NCBI RefSeq assembly: GCF_020618475.1
Contig: NZ_CP085335.1
Location: forward strand, 558,001 to 622,000
DNA length: 64,000 bases
Direction of reading: 5' to 3'
DNA from: Haladaptatus halobius
GTDB lineage: Archaea; Halobacteriota; Halobacteria; Halobacteriales; Haladaptataceae
Shown: in pieces, positions 53,936-62,892 of the stretch
How positions within the stretch are numbered: position 1 is the first letter of the stretch
Layout of the letters: each line of letters opens with the position of its first letter
Position numbers and translations under genes: made by a program
The notes under the pieces: model-generated
Database searches by the model: none
Told to the model about the DNA's origin: nothing
Seen by the model: the letters and a program-made list of their open reading frames with translations, nothing else

Positions 53936-55024
53936 ATGGCGACCGAATCGGGAACCCACGAGTATCGCACGGAGCACGGCGACGAGTTCGGGCGCACGTA
54001 CTTCCGCCGACTCGGCGACTGCGCGGTGTCGAGCGTCGGCCTCGGAACCTACCTCGGCAACCCGACCGACGAGGTGGACGCGGCGTACCGCGACGCCATC
54101 ACGACGGCGCTCGAAGGCGGTATCAACGTCGTGGACACCGCCATCAACTACCGCTGTCAGCGAAGCGAGCGCACGGTCGGTCGGGCCATCAAAGACGCCG
54201 AGGTCGACCGCGACGCCGTCTTCGTCGCCACGAAAGGCGGCTTCGTCCCGTTCGACGGCGAGCGACCCGAGAATCCGGGCGCGTTCGTCAAGGAGGAGTA
54301 CGTCGACACCGGTCTCGTCGACCGCGACGACCTCGTGCGCGGGAGCCACTGCATCGCGCCGGAGTACATCGACGACCAACTCGACCGGTCGCTCGACAAC
54401 CTCGGACTGGACGCCGTCGACTGCTACTACGTCCACAACCCCGAGACGCAACTGCTCGAAACGTCGCGCAAGGAGGTGTACGACCGACTCGAAGCCGCCT
54501 TCACCCGACTCGAAGAGCGCGCCGCCGAGGGCGACATCCGGCACTACGGCGTGGCGACGTGGACGGCCTTTCGAGTTCCGAAGAGCCACGACGATTACCT
54601 CTCGCTCCGGGAAGTCGTCTCGCGCGCCCGAAAGGCCGCGAAGGCGGCGGAGAACACAACGACCCACTTCCGCGTGGTGCAACTCCCCTTCAACGTCGTC
54701 ATGGCCGACGCTTTCACCGTCGAATCGCAGGATGGCCCGGAGGGAGAACAGAGCGCGCTCTGGTTCGCACAGGAGGCTGGACTGAACGTGATGACCAGCG
54801 CGAGCATCGCGCAGGGCAGTCTCGCCGAGGAACTCCCCGAGGACGTGGCGGCGCAACTCGACGGCGACACGACCGCCCAGCGCGCCATTAACTTCGCTCG
54901 GAGCGCGCCCGGCGTGACCTGTTCGCTGGTCGGCGCGAGCGACCCGAACCATGTCCGAGAGAACCTCGACGCCGGGCGTTTCGACCCGATGGGTGCGAAC
55001 GCGTTCGACGCGGTCTTCGAGTGA
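53936..55024 (+). CDS. Aldo/keto reductase family oxidoreductase
   Basis: A 362-residue TIM-barrel oxidoreductase. The N-terminus has CAVSSVGLGTYLGNPTDEVD, the cofactor-binding segment. Catalytic region: NVVDTAINYRCQRSER (Asp and Tyr), VFVATKGGF (Lys), and YYVHNPETQLLE (His). It probably reduces or oxidises an aldehyde or sugar with NADP(H); the exact substrate is unknown. The longer frame upstream is a shadow of the SDR gene. Confidence 0.85.
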   Translation: MATESGTHEYRTEHGDEFGRTYFRRLGDCAVSSVGLGTYLGNPTDEVDAAYRDAITTALEGGINVVDTAINYRCQRSERTVGRAIKDAEVDRDAVFVATKGGFVPFDGERPENPGAFVKEEYVDTGLVDRDDLVRGSHCIAPEYIDDQLDRSLDNLGLDAVDCYYVHNPETQLLETSRKEVYDRLEAAFTRLEERAAEGDIRHYGVATWTAFRVPKSHDDYLSLREVVSRARKAAKAAENTTTHFRVVQLPFNVVMADAFTVESQDGPEGEQSALWFAQEAGLNVMTSASIAQGSLAEELPEDVAAQLDGDTTAQRAINFARSAPGVTCSLVGASDPNHVRENLDAGRFDPMGANAFDAVFE

Positions 55025-55030
55025 AGCGAA

Positions 55031-55120
55031 CTACAGCACCTTCCACTCGCCACTCTTCTTGTACATCAACAACACGCCGGGTGTCGAGGTCATCACCTTC
55101 TCGAAGCTCTGGGAGATGCG
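55031..55120 (-). pseudogene. C-terminal remnant of an unidentified protein gene
   Basis: Between the aldo/keto reductase and the MFS gene, the minus strand encodes RISQSFEKVMTSTPGVLL followed by MYKKSGEWKVL and a TAG stop. It reads like the C-terminal end of a real protein, but upstream codons quickly lose protein character and no start is visible. This may be the tail of a deleted gene. Low certainty because of its short length. Confidence 0.3.
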
Positions 55121-55194
55121 AACGAGTGGCAAGCAATAACGCCTTCTTTGCCCGTTTCGGAAGCTTTGACTGTTGACTCCAGAAACATTCGGGC

Positions 55195-56388
55195 GTGTCC
55201 CGTGGACGCCTCTTCGCGTCGCTCAGCTCGATGGTCTTCCTGGTCAACTTCGCCCGCGTGGTGTTCGCGCCCCTCCTCGAACCGCTCAAGGCCGCGTTCG
55301 GCGTCGGCGACGCTACGGTCGGTCTCGTCGCCACTATGGTCTGGCTCGGGAGCGCGCTCCCGCGAATCCCGACTGGCTACCTGCTCACCCGCGTTCCGCG
55401 GCACCACGTCGTCCTCGGTACGGGCGTCGTGCTGACCAGCGCGGCCGCCTTCACCGCGCTCGCGGACTCCATCCCGATGCTCGGCGCGGGCGCGTTCCTG
55501 ATGGGCGCCTCCAGCGGCGCGTACTTCATCGCCGCGAATCCGCTGGTGAGCGAACTCTACCCCGACCGCGTCGGTCGGGCCCTCGGAATCCACGGCACGG
55601 CCAGCCAACTCGCCGCGGTCGCCGCCCCCCTGTTCGTCGGTGTAGTGCTGGCGACGACCGGTTGGCGAAGCGTCCTCGGCCTGCTGGCGGTCGTCGCCGC
55701 GCTCACGACGGTCGTCTTCGTCGTCGTCGCGCGGCGGTCGAACCTCCCCGAAGCGGGGGCGGCCGACCGCGACCTCTGGACGGCGTTTCGCCGTCAGTGG
55801 CCCATCATCCTGAGCGGCGTCGCCATCATCGGCGCGACGGGATTCGTCTGGAACGGCCTGTTCAACTTCTACCCGACATATCTTCGCGCGGAAGGTCTCG
55901 CGCCCGGAACTGCGAACCTCATGCTCACCGTGACCTTCGCCGCGGGCGTCCCGGCGTTCTGGCTCACCGGGCGACTCGCGGATCGGCTACCGCACGTCCC
56001 GCTCATGCTCGCCATCCTCGCCGCGTTCATCGCCTGTCTGCTGGCCGTGACCGCGGCCCGGAGCGTCGTCGCGTTCGTCGCGGTGTCGATAGTGCTCGGC
56101 TACGTCGTCCACAGCATCTTCCCCGCGCTCGACACCTACCTGCTGGACTCGCTCCCGGACGAGAACCGTGCCAGCGCGTACGCCCTCTACAGCGGTATCA
56201 TGATGGTCTTCCAGGCGGCGGGGAGTTCGGTCGTCGGCGCACTGACGGACGCGGGATTTGCCTTCGACGAGGTATTCCGGACGTTCGCGCTCGGCCTGCT
56301 CGCCATCCTCGCGGTGCTCGTCGTCCTCCACCACGTAAATCGCCTACCGACCGAAGCGGCGACGAGTTTAGAGGAGGGGACGGGATAA
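55195..56388 (+). CDS. MFS transporter
   Basis: A 397-residue permease with 12 helices, starting with GTG. The loop between helices 2 and 3 has GSALPRIPTGYLLTRVPRHH (motif A variant), and the second half has the related LTGRLADRLPHVPLML. The central loop is short. The substrate is unknown; the small proteins of this group are often drug or sugar-acid exporters. Confidence 0.83.
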   Translation: MSRGRLFASLSSMVFLVNFARVVFAPLLEPLKAAFGVGDATVGLVATMVWLGSALPRIPTGYLLTRVPRHHVVLGTGVVLTSAAAFTALADSIPMLGAGAFLMGASSGAYFIAANPLVSELYPDRVGRALGIHGTASQLAAVAAPLFVGVVLATTGWRSVLGLLAVVAALTTVVFVVVARRSNLPEAGAADRDLWTAFRRQWPIILSGVAIIGATGFVWNGLFNFYPTYLRAEGLAPGTANLMLTVTFAAGVPAFWLTGRLADRLPHVPLMLAILAAFIACLLAVTAARSVVAFVAVSIVLGYVVHSIFPALDTYLLDSLPDENRASAYALYSGIMMVFQAAGSSVVGALTDAGFAFDEVFRTFALGLLAILAVLVVLHHVNRLPTEAATSLEEGTG

Positions 56389-56540
56389 ATTACGTCGCTG
56401 ACGGATCGGCGCGAGAAGTGCGGTTCCGTCGTGGCCGGTTTCGGCGACGAACCGTCGGTTCGTTCCGTCGACCTCGTTCTCTTTCTCAACAGTAAGTCTC
56501 CCGGTTACACGAACGCACATTTGATTAGCCTCCTGTACCT

Positions 56541-56557
56541 CTGAGTAACGTACTCAG
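56541..56557. promoter_or_regulatory. 7-bp inverted repeat, possible operator
   Basis: CTGAGTA-ACG-TACTCAG, a perfect palindrome with a 3-nt centre, 25 nt before the ATG at 56583. It covers the expected TATA/initiator region of the Hsp20/GvpH-like gene, which suggests a repressor site. Confidence 0.45.
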
Positions 56558-56582
56558 GGTTCGCCGCCCGGAGGATAGCACG

Positions 56583-57158
56583 ATGCCACCATCAGATTCA
56601 GACGAACGCGACGAGGACGAACGCGAACCGTCCGATTCGACCACCCACGACGATTCGCGGCGTCGAGGTTCGGGCGTTCGGCTCGAAATCGGACTTCGAC
56701 CGGTGACGGATTTGCTGAAAGGACTCGTCGACGCGGACGTTTCGAACTCGCCCCCCGAACCGGGCGACGGGCGAGACGACGAACACCGGCATCGAACGAA
56801 CCGCGAACCGACGCCTCGGTGGTCGAAGCCGATCAAGGTGCGCAGGAAGCGAGCGCGGGCGGAGTCGGACGCTCCGCGACACGAGTCCGATTCGTATTAC
56901 GTCACCACCCATCGTTCGGACGACGGAGTGACCATCGTCGCCGATCTGCCCGGCGTCGACGAGGACGACCTCTCCATCGGACTCGCCAAGGATTCGAACG
57001 CATTCGTCATCGCGGTGCGCGGAACTGTCGTCAGGAGTGTCTCGCTCCCCTGGAACCGCGCCGCGGTGAGTAGGGCTCGGTTCAACAACGCCGTCCTCGA
57101 GGTTCGTCTCCATCCGCTTGACGACGCGGACGACGCGGGCGATTCGGTCGAAGGATAG
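56583..57158 (+). CDS. Hsp20-domain protein (GvpH-like)
   Basis: A 191-residue protein. An acidic, disordered N-terminal part is followed by LEIGLRPVTDLLKGLVD, a Lys/Arg-rich segment (KPIKVRRKRARAES), and a C-terminal Hsp20-like domain (YYVTTHRSDDGVTIVADLPGV then DEDDLSIGL). The order helix-linker-Hsp20 resembles the gas vesicle chaperone GvpH, but no gvp genes are nearby, so it could be a general small heat-shock protein. The palindrome upstream may regulate it. Confidence 0.65.
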   Translation: MPPSDSDERDEDEREPSDSTTHDDSRRRGSGVRLEIGLRPVTDLLKGLVDADVSNSPPEPGDGRDDEHRHRTNREPTPRWSKPIKVRRKRARAESDAPRHESDSYYVTTHRSDDGVTIVADLPGVDEDDLSIGLAKDSNAFVIAVRGTVVRSVSLPWNRAAVSRARFNNAVLEVRLHPLDDADDAGDSVEG

Positions 57159-57300
57159 CGCCCGTCATTCCACGGTCGAGCGCCGGCCGAATCGGCCGGC
57201 GATCGGTTCGAACGTCTCCGCCCGAGAGCGGACGAACAGGTATCGTTCTCTTCTGCCGACTTCACGCCCTTTTTCTTCCCCCTCTTCCAAGCCCCTGTCA

Positions 57301-58416
57301 ATGGAGTACGTGCAGGAGCGGGTGACGACGCTTCACGACCTGACGGGCCGGGTTCCCGACGCCCCGACCGACAGCGCCGCGGTCGTCGTGCCGATGACCG
57401 AGCGCGAACATCGGTCACGAACCGCCGGGCGCGTCCTCTCGGAACTCGAAGCGGTCGGCCCCGGTCGCGTCGTCGTCCCGCTTCGCGCGCCGCCCGAACG
57501 CGTGGGGGCCGTTCACCGCTGGCTCTCGGAGTTCGACCTGCCGCTCACGGTGCTCTGGTGCAACAGCCCTCGCGTCGTGCGCCTGCTGAAGCGACACGGT
57601 TTGAACGGCGACGCTGGCAAGGGCCGCGACGTGTGGCTCGCGCTCGGCGTCGCGGCCGCGGAGTCGGAGTTCGTCGTCTGCCACGACGCCGACGCGAAGA
57701 CCTACGGCGCGGAGACTGTCCCGCGACTGCTCGCGCCGCTGGCGTTCGGATTCTCGTTCGCTAAGGGGTATTACGCCCGCGTCGAAGACGAACGACTGTA
57801 CGGTCGCCTCTTCCGACTCTTTTACGCGCCGCTCGTCCGGGCGCTTCGGGAGGCGCACGACGCGCCCGTTCTCGAGTACCTCGACGCCTTCCGGTACGCG
57901 CTGGCGGGCGAGTTCGCCGCGACCGCCGACCTCGCCGCGTCCCTGCGAATCGAGCGCGACTGGGGGCTGGAGGTCGGAACGCTCGGCGGGGCGTTCGAAC
58001 GCGCCGGTTTCGACGGGAGCGCGCAGGTCGACCTCGGCCGATACGAACACAACCACCGAACCGTCTCCGGGCCGGGAGGCCTCTCGGCGATGAGCGAGGG
58101 GGTCGGACGCGCACTACTCCGGGTGTGCGAAGCGCACGGCGTCGAACCGACCTACGAGACGCTCCCCGAACGCTACCGGACGACCGCGCAGGGCTTCGTC
58201 CGTCGGTACGCCGCCGACGCCGCGTTCAACGGACTGCGGTACAACGCTACGGCGGAGCGCGAACAGGTCGAGACGTACGCCGAAGCGATCGAACCACCCG
58301 AAGCCGTCGAATCACAGGAAAGCGGCGCAGTGCTTCCGGCGTGGACGGACGCCCCCGTCGACCCCGAGGAGGTTCGGACGGCGGCGTCCCCGACCCTGCG
58401 CGAACGCCAACACTGA
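57301..58416 (+). CDS. Glycosyltransferase (glucosyl-3-phosphoglycerate synthase-like)
   Basis: A 371-residue GT-A type glycosyltransferase. The N-terminal MEYVQERVTTLHDL and AAVVVPMTEREHRS form the nucleotide-binding start, and VVCHDADAKTYG has the DxD-type metal site. Next come GFSFAKGYYARVEDERLYGR and DWGLEVGTLGGAFE, which match the haloarchaeal GpgS/MpgS-like group. Product uncertain: possibly a compatible solute or glycolipid. The frame upstream of this ATG is noncoding. Confidence 0.75.
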   Translation: MEYVQERVTTLHDLTGRVPDAPTDSAAVVVPMTEREHRSRTAGRVLSELEAVGPGRVVVPLRAPPERVGAVHRWLSEFDLPLTVLWCNSPRVVRLLKRHGLNGDAGKGRDVWLALGVAAAESEFVVCHDADAKTYGAETVPRLLAPLAFGFSFAKGYYARVEDERLYGRLFRLFYAPLVRALREAHDAPVLEYLDAFRYALAGEFAATADLAASLRIERDWGLEVGTLGGAFERAGFDGSAQVDLGRYEHNHRTVSGPGGLSAMSEGVGRALLRVCEAHGVEPTYETLPERYRTTAQGFVRRYAADAAFNGLRYNATAEREQVETYAEAIEPPEAVESQESGAVLPAWTDAPVDPEEVRTAASPTLRERQH

Positions 58417-58442
58417 TATCGGTGGCCCGACGCTTCCCGATA

Positions 58443-58916
58443 ATGAGCAAGATGAAGGACGAACTCGCCGGGGTGGTGGATTTGTTTGGAGCCCTCACGC
58501 GCGACGAGCTAGCCGAGGCGCTCGCGGAACTGGCGTTCAAACAGGGTAAAGCGGTGGACGAATCGGCGCTCGAGACCGTCATTGAGGACGCCGTGACGGA
58601 CTACTACCTCGTCGAAGCCGACGCCGACGGGGAACGGGTGCTCGTTCCCGGCCCGGTCGCGTTCCCCTCGATGCCCAAGAACGGCGAGGACTTACCGCAC
58701 ATCATGGACGTGCCGGAGCGAAGCGTCGACCAGGAGGGACTCGGCGACCGCGTCAAAGAGCGCCTCGAAGCGGAGGCCGAAACGGTCGGCGGGGGCGACG
58801 AGGAGCGCGCGAGCTACCTCATCGACGTGAGCTACGACCTCGAAGCGTGGTCGCCGGTCGAGGCGGACGACGTGCGCTCGCGGTTGGACGAATCGACCGG
58901 CGACCGGGCGAGTTAA
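58443..58916 (+). CDS. Conserved haloarchaeal protein (DUF7109-like)
   Basis: A 157-residue cytosolic protein. The N-terminal part MKDELAGVVDLFGALTRDEL and ALAELAFKQGKAVDE is all-helical. The motif VLVPGPVAFPSMPKNGEDLPHIMDVP lies in the middle, and the C-terminus includes YLIDVSYDLEAWSPVEADD. The gene lies between the glycosyltransferase and NUDIX genes at short spacing (26 and 18 nt), so it is probably co-transcribed. DUF number from memory; function unknown. Confidence 0.72.
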   Translation: MSKMKDELAGVVDLFGALTRDELAEALAELAFKQGKAVDESALETVIEDAVTDYYLVEADADGERVLVPGPVAFPSMPKNGEDLPHIMDVPERSVDQEGLGDRVKERLEAEAETVGGGDEERASYLIDVSYDLEAWSPVEADDVRSRLDESTGDRAS

Positions 58917-58934
58917 GGGCGAACGGAGCAATCA

Positions 58935-59537
58935 ATGGGCATGAACCTCGGTCGGGTGGCCGACCACGAACCGCGGTCGATCACGGACGAAAAGCGCAAC
59001 GCCGCCGTGCTCGTGCCGGTCGTCGCCCACGAGGACGGACACCACCTCCTGTTCACGAAGCGGGCCGACCACCTCGGCGAGCACCCCGGCCAGATGAGCT
59101 TCCCCGGCGGGGGCCGGGAGCCGGGCGACGACGACCTCTGGCAGACCGCGCTCCGAGAGGGGTACGAGGAGATCGGCCTCCGGCCCGACGAACCCGAACT
59201 CGTCGGACGACTGGACGACATCCGGACGATAACGAACTACGCCGTGACGCCCTTCGTCGTCCGGATTCCCGACCGGGAGTACGACCCCGACGAGCGCGAG
59301 GTGGCCGAGATCGCCGTCCTCCCCGTGGCCGGACTCACCGACCCGACGAACTACGAAAACGAGCGGCGCGACCACCCCCACTATGGCGACATCGTCATCC
59401 ACTTCTTCCACGTCGACGGCTACACCGTCTGGGGCGCGACCGGACGCATCTTGGTGCAGTTGCTGGAGTTGACCACCGACTGGCGCGCGCCAGAGCGGAT
59501 AGATCGGTACGTCGATACCGACCCCGACTTGGGGTAG
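58935..59537 (+). CDS. NUDIX hydrolase (CoA pyrophosphatase type)
   Basis: A 200-residue NUDIX protein. The NUDIX box is GGGREPGDDDLWQTALREGYEEIGL-like (GxxxxxExxxxxA-REGYEEIG), and the upstream LLFTKRADHLGEHPGQMSFPGG is the CoA-binding signature (UPF0035/NudL). It should hydrolyse CoA or its derivatives. ATG at 58935 or 58941 is possible; the first is 18 nt after the previous gene. Confidence 0.87.
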   Translation: MGMNLGRVADHEPRSITDEKRNAAVLVPVVAHEDGHHLLFTKRADHLGEHPGQMSFPGGGREPGDDDLWQTALREGYEEIGLRPDEPELVGRLDDIRTITNYAVTPFVVRIPDREYDPDEREVAEIAVLPVAGLTDPTNYENERRDHPHYGDIVIHFFHVDGYTVWGATGRILVQLLELTTDWRAPERIDRYVDTDPDLG

Positions 59538-60140
59538 GAATGTGGGGGTGAGTCCGGCATTCTCGCGGTGAAACTGTGCTGTTCGTGCTTGTAGCGATGA
59601 CCGTACGGAACGTTTTTCGGACGCTCCGTTCGGAACAGCGCTGGTGTTAGAATTGTGTCCGCGAACGCCCCCGGACGAATACGCGACTTCGACTCTTCGA
59701 GTACCGCGAACCATTCCGGCGCATGCGCCGGCAGGCTCGAGGGTTCACCGCCGAGGGCCTGACTGGCAAGCGCGCGAGGGATGAGTATCACAGGGAGCGG
59801 GAGCGACTGAGAAACGCAATCGGTTGGGGAGGACGGGGGGCGGTGGCGGTTTGGGGTGGGACTGAAAGGGGCCGCTGCGACGACCGAGCAAGCGCGAACG
59901 CCCAGGGCGTTCGAAGTCTACACCAAAACAGTCGGACTCGATCTGAATCTACCCACCACTGTTCGTAGCGAACGTCCGAATACGTTTGAGAACGACGATA
60001 CCCCACGTCGCACTCGTTGCCGTCGCCGACAACCTTTTGCCCGCAACCGAACTACGGAGAGGCACATGGTCGCACAGACGATGGATCGCGTTCCGCGAGT
60101 ACAGTAGACGACTAGTTCTGAGTGCGGGAGTTGAACGCAG
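59538..60140. other. 603-nt intergenic region without a supported gene
   Basis: Holds interspersed repeat copy 2 (59716-59873). The rest shows no start codon with a plausible protein; frames on both strands are Arg/Pro/Ser-rich shadows. Confidence 0.5.
59716..59873 (+). repeat. GC-rich interspersed repeat, copy 2
   Basis: Begins with the 16-bp palindrome CCGGCGCATGCGCCGG, then GCAGGCTCGAGG, CGAGGGCCTG, GCGCGAGGGATGAG, and ends with GGTTGGGGAGGAC, CGGTGGCGGT and GGTGGGACTGAAAGGGG. The same order of blocks as copy 1 on the opposite strand. Confidence 0.6.
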
Positions 60141-60923
60141 ATGCTGACCAGTAACTACGCCGTCGCGCGCACGGGGCTCGACGCCGCCGCGCTGAAGCCT
60201 GCGGAGTGCGACGTGCGCCGCGCGCTGGAGTTGCCATTCGACGCCGTCACCGTCGACTACGAAGGGCGCGAGCACCTCCCCGACACCGAAACGCTGGCCG
60301 AGTTGGTGGCCGAGAAGGACGTTCGCCTGACGGTACCCGTCCGGGCCGACGGCTTCGACCCCCTCGGCGACGACTCGCTTTACGACCGACTGCCGGAGGG
60401 CGTGAAGACGGTGCTCGTCGCCGGGCATCCCGCCTACCTCACCGAGGGCGAGCGACGGCGGGCTATCGCACCACGATTCGGGGCGGCGCTCGACCGCACA
60501 CCCGACGCGTGGGTCGGGACGGAAGGCGTCGAGCGAGTGGCCGCCGCCACTGGCGCGGCGCAGTTCGAACTCCTCACGCGTTCGACCGCCCGCGACCTGC
60601 GGGCGCTCCGGGCCGCCGGCTTCGACGGTACTATCGCGGTGTACGCGCCGACCGTCCTCACCAGCGACGAGGACGCCATCCTCGACGCCGTCGGCGCGTA
60701 CGTCGCCCGGCGAAAGCCCGTCGCGCGGGCACTCCCCGAGACCGCCCAGCCAGATGCTCGCGCAACGGGACGCGCCCGCGAGGTGCTCTCGGCGGCGAGC
60801 CGGGACTTCGCGCTCGTCGGCGCGGTGGACGAGATCGGCGAGCAGGTCGCGGGGCTGAAGAACGCCGGTGCGGACTGCGTGGTCGGCTACCCCGCAAGAG
60901 GCGTCGAAGCGTTCCTCGACTGA
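60141..60923 (+). CDS. Conserved haloarchaeal TIM-barrel-like protein (DUF7388-like)
   Basis: A 260-residue protein. Opening SNYAVARTGLDAAALKPAE, then VTVDYEGREHLPD and RLTVPVRADGFDPLGDDSLY, and AVYAPTVLTSDEDAILDAV, ending with ALVGAVDEIGEQVAGLKNAG and GYPARGVEAFL. The alternating strand-helix pattern and the late glycine-rich strand look like a TIM barrel related to luciferase-like or F420-dependent enzymes. Placed just before the creatininase-family and FAD genes. DUF number from memory. Confidence 0.65.
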   Translation: MLTSNYAVARTGLDAAALKPAECDVRRALELPFDAVTVDYEGREHLPDTETLAELVAEKDVRLTVPVRADGFDPLGDDSLYDRLPEGVKTVLVAGHPAYLTEGERRRAIAPRFGAALDRTPDAWVGTEGVERVAAATGAAQFELLTRSTARDLRALRAAGFDGTIAVYAPTVLTSDEDAILDAVGAYVARRKPVARALPETAQPDARATGRAREVLSAASRDFALVGAVDEIGEQVAGLKNAGADCVVGYPARGVEAFLD

Positions 60924-60959
60924 GCGTCGGTCTCCTTCTCGCGTTCGCCGCGACACCCA

Positions 60960-60969
60960 GTTTGAAATA
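60960..60969 (+). promoter_or_regulatory. TATA-like element of the second creatininase-family gene
   Basis: GTTTGAAATA, centred about 28 nt before the ATG at 60992. Confidence 0.4.
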
Positions 60970-60991
60970 CCGTGAACGCAATCCCCAGTCC

Positions 60992-61756
60992 ATGAGTCTG
61001 CTCCACGAACACACGACCACGACGGCGGCGGACGCCCTGGACGACGCGGAGGTCGCACTGCTGCCGACCGGAAGCGTCGAACAGCACGGACCGGCCTTGC
61101 CGCTGGGAACCGACTTCATGGCGGCGGAAGCGGTCGCGCGCAGCGTCGCTGACCGCGGAAACGTCGTCCGTCTCCCGACGGTTCCGGTCGGCGTGAGCGA
61201 ACACCACCGCCAGTTCGACGGAACGCTCTGGACCGACCCGGCGACGTTCGAAGACTATGTCGCGGACATCGTCACCAGCTTCGCCAGCCACGGCGTGAAA
61301 CGGGTCGTCGTCGTGAACGGTCACGGCGGTAACAGCGGCGCGCTCCAGCGCGTCGCGCGCCGCCTCCGACGCGAGGAAGTCGCCTTCGCCGTCCCGTGGA
61401 ACTGGTGGGGCGGCATCGGCGACGTGCTCGAAGATGAGTTCGGGACGGGAATCACTCACGCCGACGAGATCGAGACGAGCATGATACTCGCCGTCGCGGA
61501 AGACCTCGTTCGGGAGGCAGCGCTCGCGGAGGCGGAAGCGGGCGCGGGCGGTGCGTGGGGCCACGACGTTCACGGCGCGAACGTCGGCTTCGACACCATC
61601 GATTTCTCCGACAGCGGCGTCGTCGGGCGCCCGACCGAAGGTTCGCGCGAGGCGGGCGACCGACTGCTCTCGGCCTCTAGCGAACAACTCGACGCGCTGG
61701 TCGAGTGGCTCGCCGAACAGAACGTCGCCGACCTCTGGCCGCAGGAACACCGATGA
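60992..61756 (+). CDS. Creatininase-family protein (possible ArfB deformylase)
   Basis: A 254-residue metal-dependent amidohydrolase. GSVEQHGPALPLGTDFM supplies the ligands (Glu, His, Asp), followed by VPVGVSEHHRQFDGTLW, VVVNGHGGNSGA and a Glu-rich HADEIETSM. It resembles what I remember of archaeal ArfB, which deformylates the riboflavin/F420 precursor FAPy, more than the paralogue at 6655-7416. Its stop overlaps the start of the FAD oxidoreductase as ATGA. The function may be different: the neighbour is of the sarcosine-oxidase type, so creatinine or N-methyl compounds are also possible. Confidence 0.75.
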   Translation: MSLLHEHTTTTAADALDDAEVALLPTGSVEQHGPALPLGTDFMAAEAVARSVADRGNVVRLPTVPVGVSEHHRQFDGTLWTDPATFEDYVADIVTSFASHGVKRVVVVNGHGGNSGALQRVARRLRREEVAFAVPWNWWGGIGDVLEDEFGTGITHADEIETSMILAVAEDLVREAALAEAEAGAGGAWGHDVHGANVGFDTIDFSDSGVVGRPTEGSREAGDRLLSASSEQLDALVEWLAEQNVADLWPQEHR

Positions 61757-62880
61757 CCGTCGCAATCGTCGGCGGCGGCGCGGTCGGCGTGACGGCGGCC
61801 CACGACCTCGCGGTGCGCGGCGCGGACGTGGTGCTGTTCGAGAAGGGCGAGATTCCGAATGCGGACGCGAGCACGGAACGGGCCGCGGGCGTACTGTACG
61901 ACGCGTTCGCCGCACCCGAAGACGCGCGCGTCGGCGACCGAGCCATCGAGCGATTCCGCGAGTTTTCCGGCACGGGAGGCTTCGAGTTCGAGGAGACGCC
62001 TTACGTCTGGTTCGCCCGAGACGGTGACGATAAACGCGCGGAGGCCATCCGCGATCAGGTGCCGCGGATGCGAGAACAGGGTCGGGACGTGTCGCTCATC
62101 GACGCCGAGGAACTGGCCGACCGCTATCCCGCGCTGAACGCGGACGACGTGGGCGTCGCCGCGATCGCCCGAAACACGGGACGAACCGACCCCGGTAGCT
62201 ACGCGCGGGCGATGGCCGAGGAAGCGGAGAAGGCGGGCACAGAAGTACGAACCGGCGTCGAGGCGCGCGTTCGAACCGACCCGCCTCGCGTGCTCACCGA
62301 GGACGGCGAAGAAGCGTTCGACGCGGTGGTCGTCGTGGCGGGCGCGCACACGAAGCGCGTGCTCGCGGACGCCGGAATCCCCGTCGCGCTCAAACCCTAC
62401 CGAGTACAGGCGCTCACCTGCGAGTTCGAGCGGAGCGTGCCGATGGTGTACGACGCCACCGAAGGCTACTACTTGCGCCCGCATCCGGAGGGCCTGTTGG
62501 CGGGCGACGGCACGGAAGCGGTCGAGAGCGATCCGGACGAGTGGACGCGGGAGGGCGACGCAGAGTTCCGCGAGGCGATGGAAGCGCGTCTCGCACACCG
62601 CCTCGATTTCGGGTCGGAGGTCGATTCCGGGCCGACCGTCGAACGCGCGTGGGCCGGGCTCTGTAACGCCACGCCCGACTACGACCCGCTCCTCGGCAAG
62701 CTCCGGTCTGGTCTCTACGTCGCGGCGGGGTGGCAGGGCCACGGGTTTATGCGCGCGCCGGCGCTCGGTGAGGCGGTTGCGAAGGACGTGCTCGGCGAGG
62801 GCGGGATTCCGGAGTTCGACCCGACGCGGTTCACCGGCGACGAGGAGTTCGACATCATAGAAGGGATGGCCGTGGAGTAG
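61753..62880 (+). CDS. FAD-dependent oxidoreductase (DAO family)
   Basis: A 375-residue flavoprotein of the D-amino acid oxidase/sarcosine oxidase group. The FAD motif IVGGGAVGVTAAHDLAVRGA (4-24) is followed by ERAAGVLYD. The region VVVVAGAHTKRVLADAGI is the usual central strand, and LYVAAGWQGHGFMRAPALGE is the C-terminal FAD contact. Substrate may be an N-methyl or D-amino acid. ATGA overlap with the creatininase-family gene indicates translational coupling. Confidence 0.85.
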   Translation: MTVAIVGGGAVGVTAAHDLAVRGADVVLFEKGEIPNADASTERAAGVLYDAFAAPEDARVGDRAIERFREFSGTGGFEFEETPYVWFARDGDDKRAEAIRDQVPRMREQGRDVSLIDAEELADRYPALNADDVGVAAIARNTGRTDPGSYARAMAEEAEKAGTEVRTGVEARVRTDPPRVLTEDGEEAFDAVVVVAGAHTKRVLADAGIPVALKPYRVQALTCEFERSVPMVYDATEGYYLRPHPEGLLAGDGTEAVESDPDEWTREGDAEFREAMEARLAHRLDFGSEVDSGPTVERAWAGLCNATPDYDPLLGKLRSGLYVAAGWQGHGFMRAPALGEAVAKDVLGEGGIPEFDPTRFTGDEEFDIIEGMAVE

Positions 62881-62892
62881 ATTCGGTCGTCG

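Noticed and set aside
59420..59791. 123-codon frame on the minus strand at the NUDIX end and in repeat copy 2
   Set aside because: It is created by the interspersed repeat and the opposite strand of the NUDIX gene; such frames are repeat artefacts.
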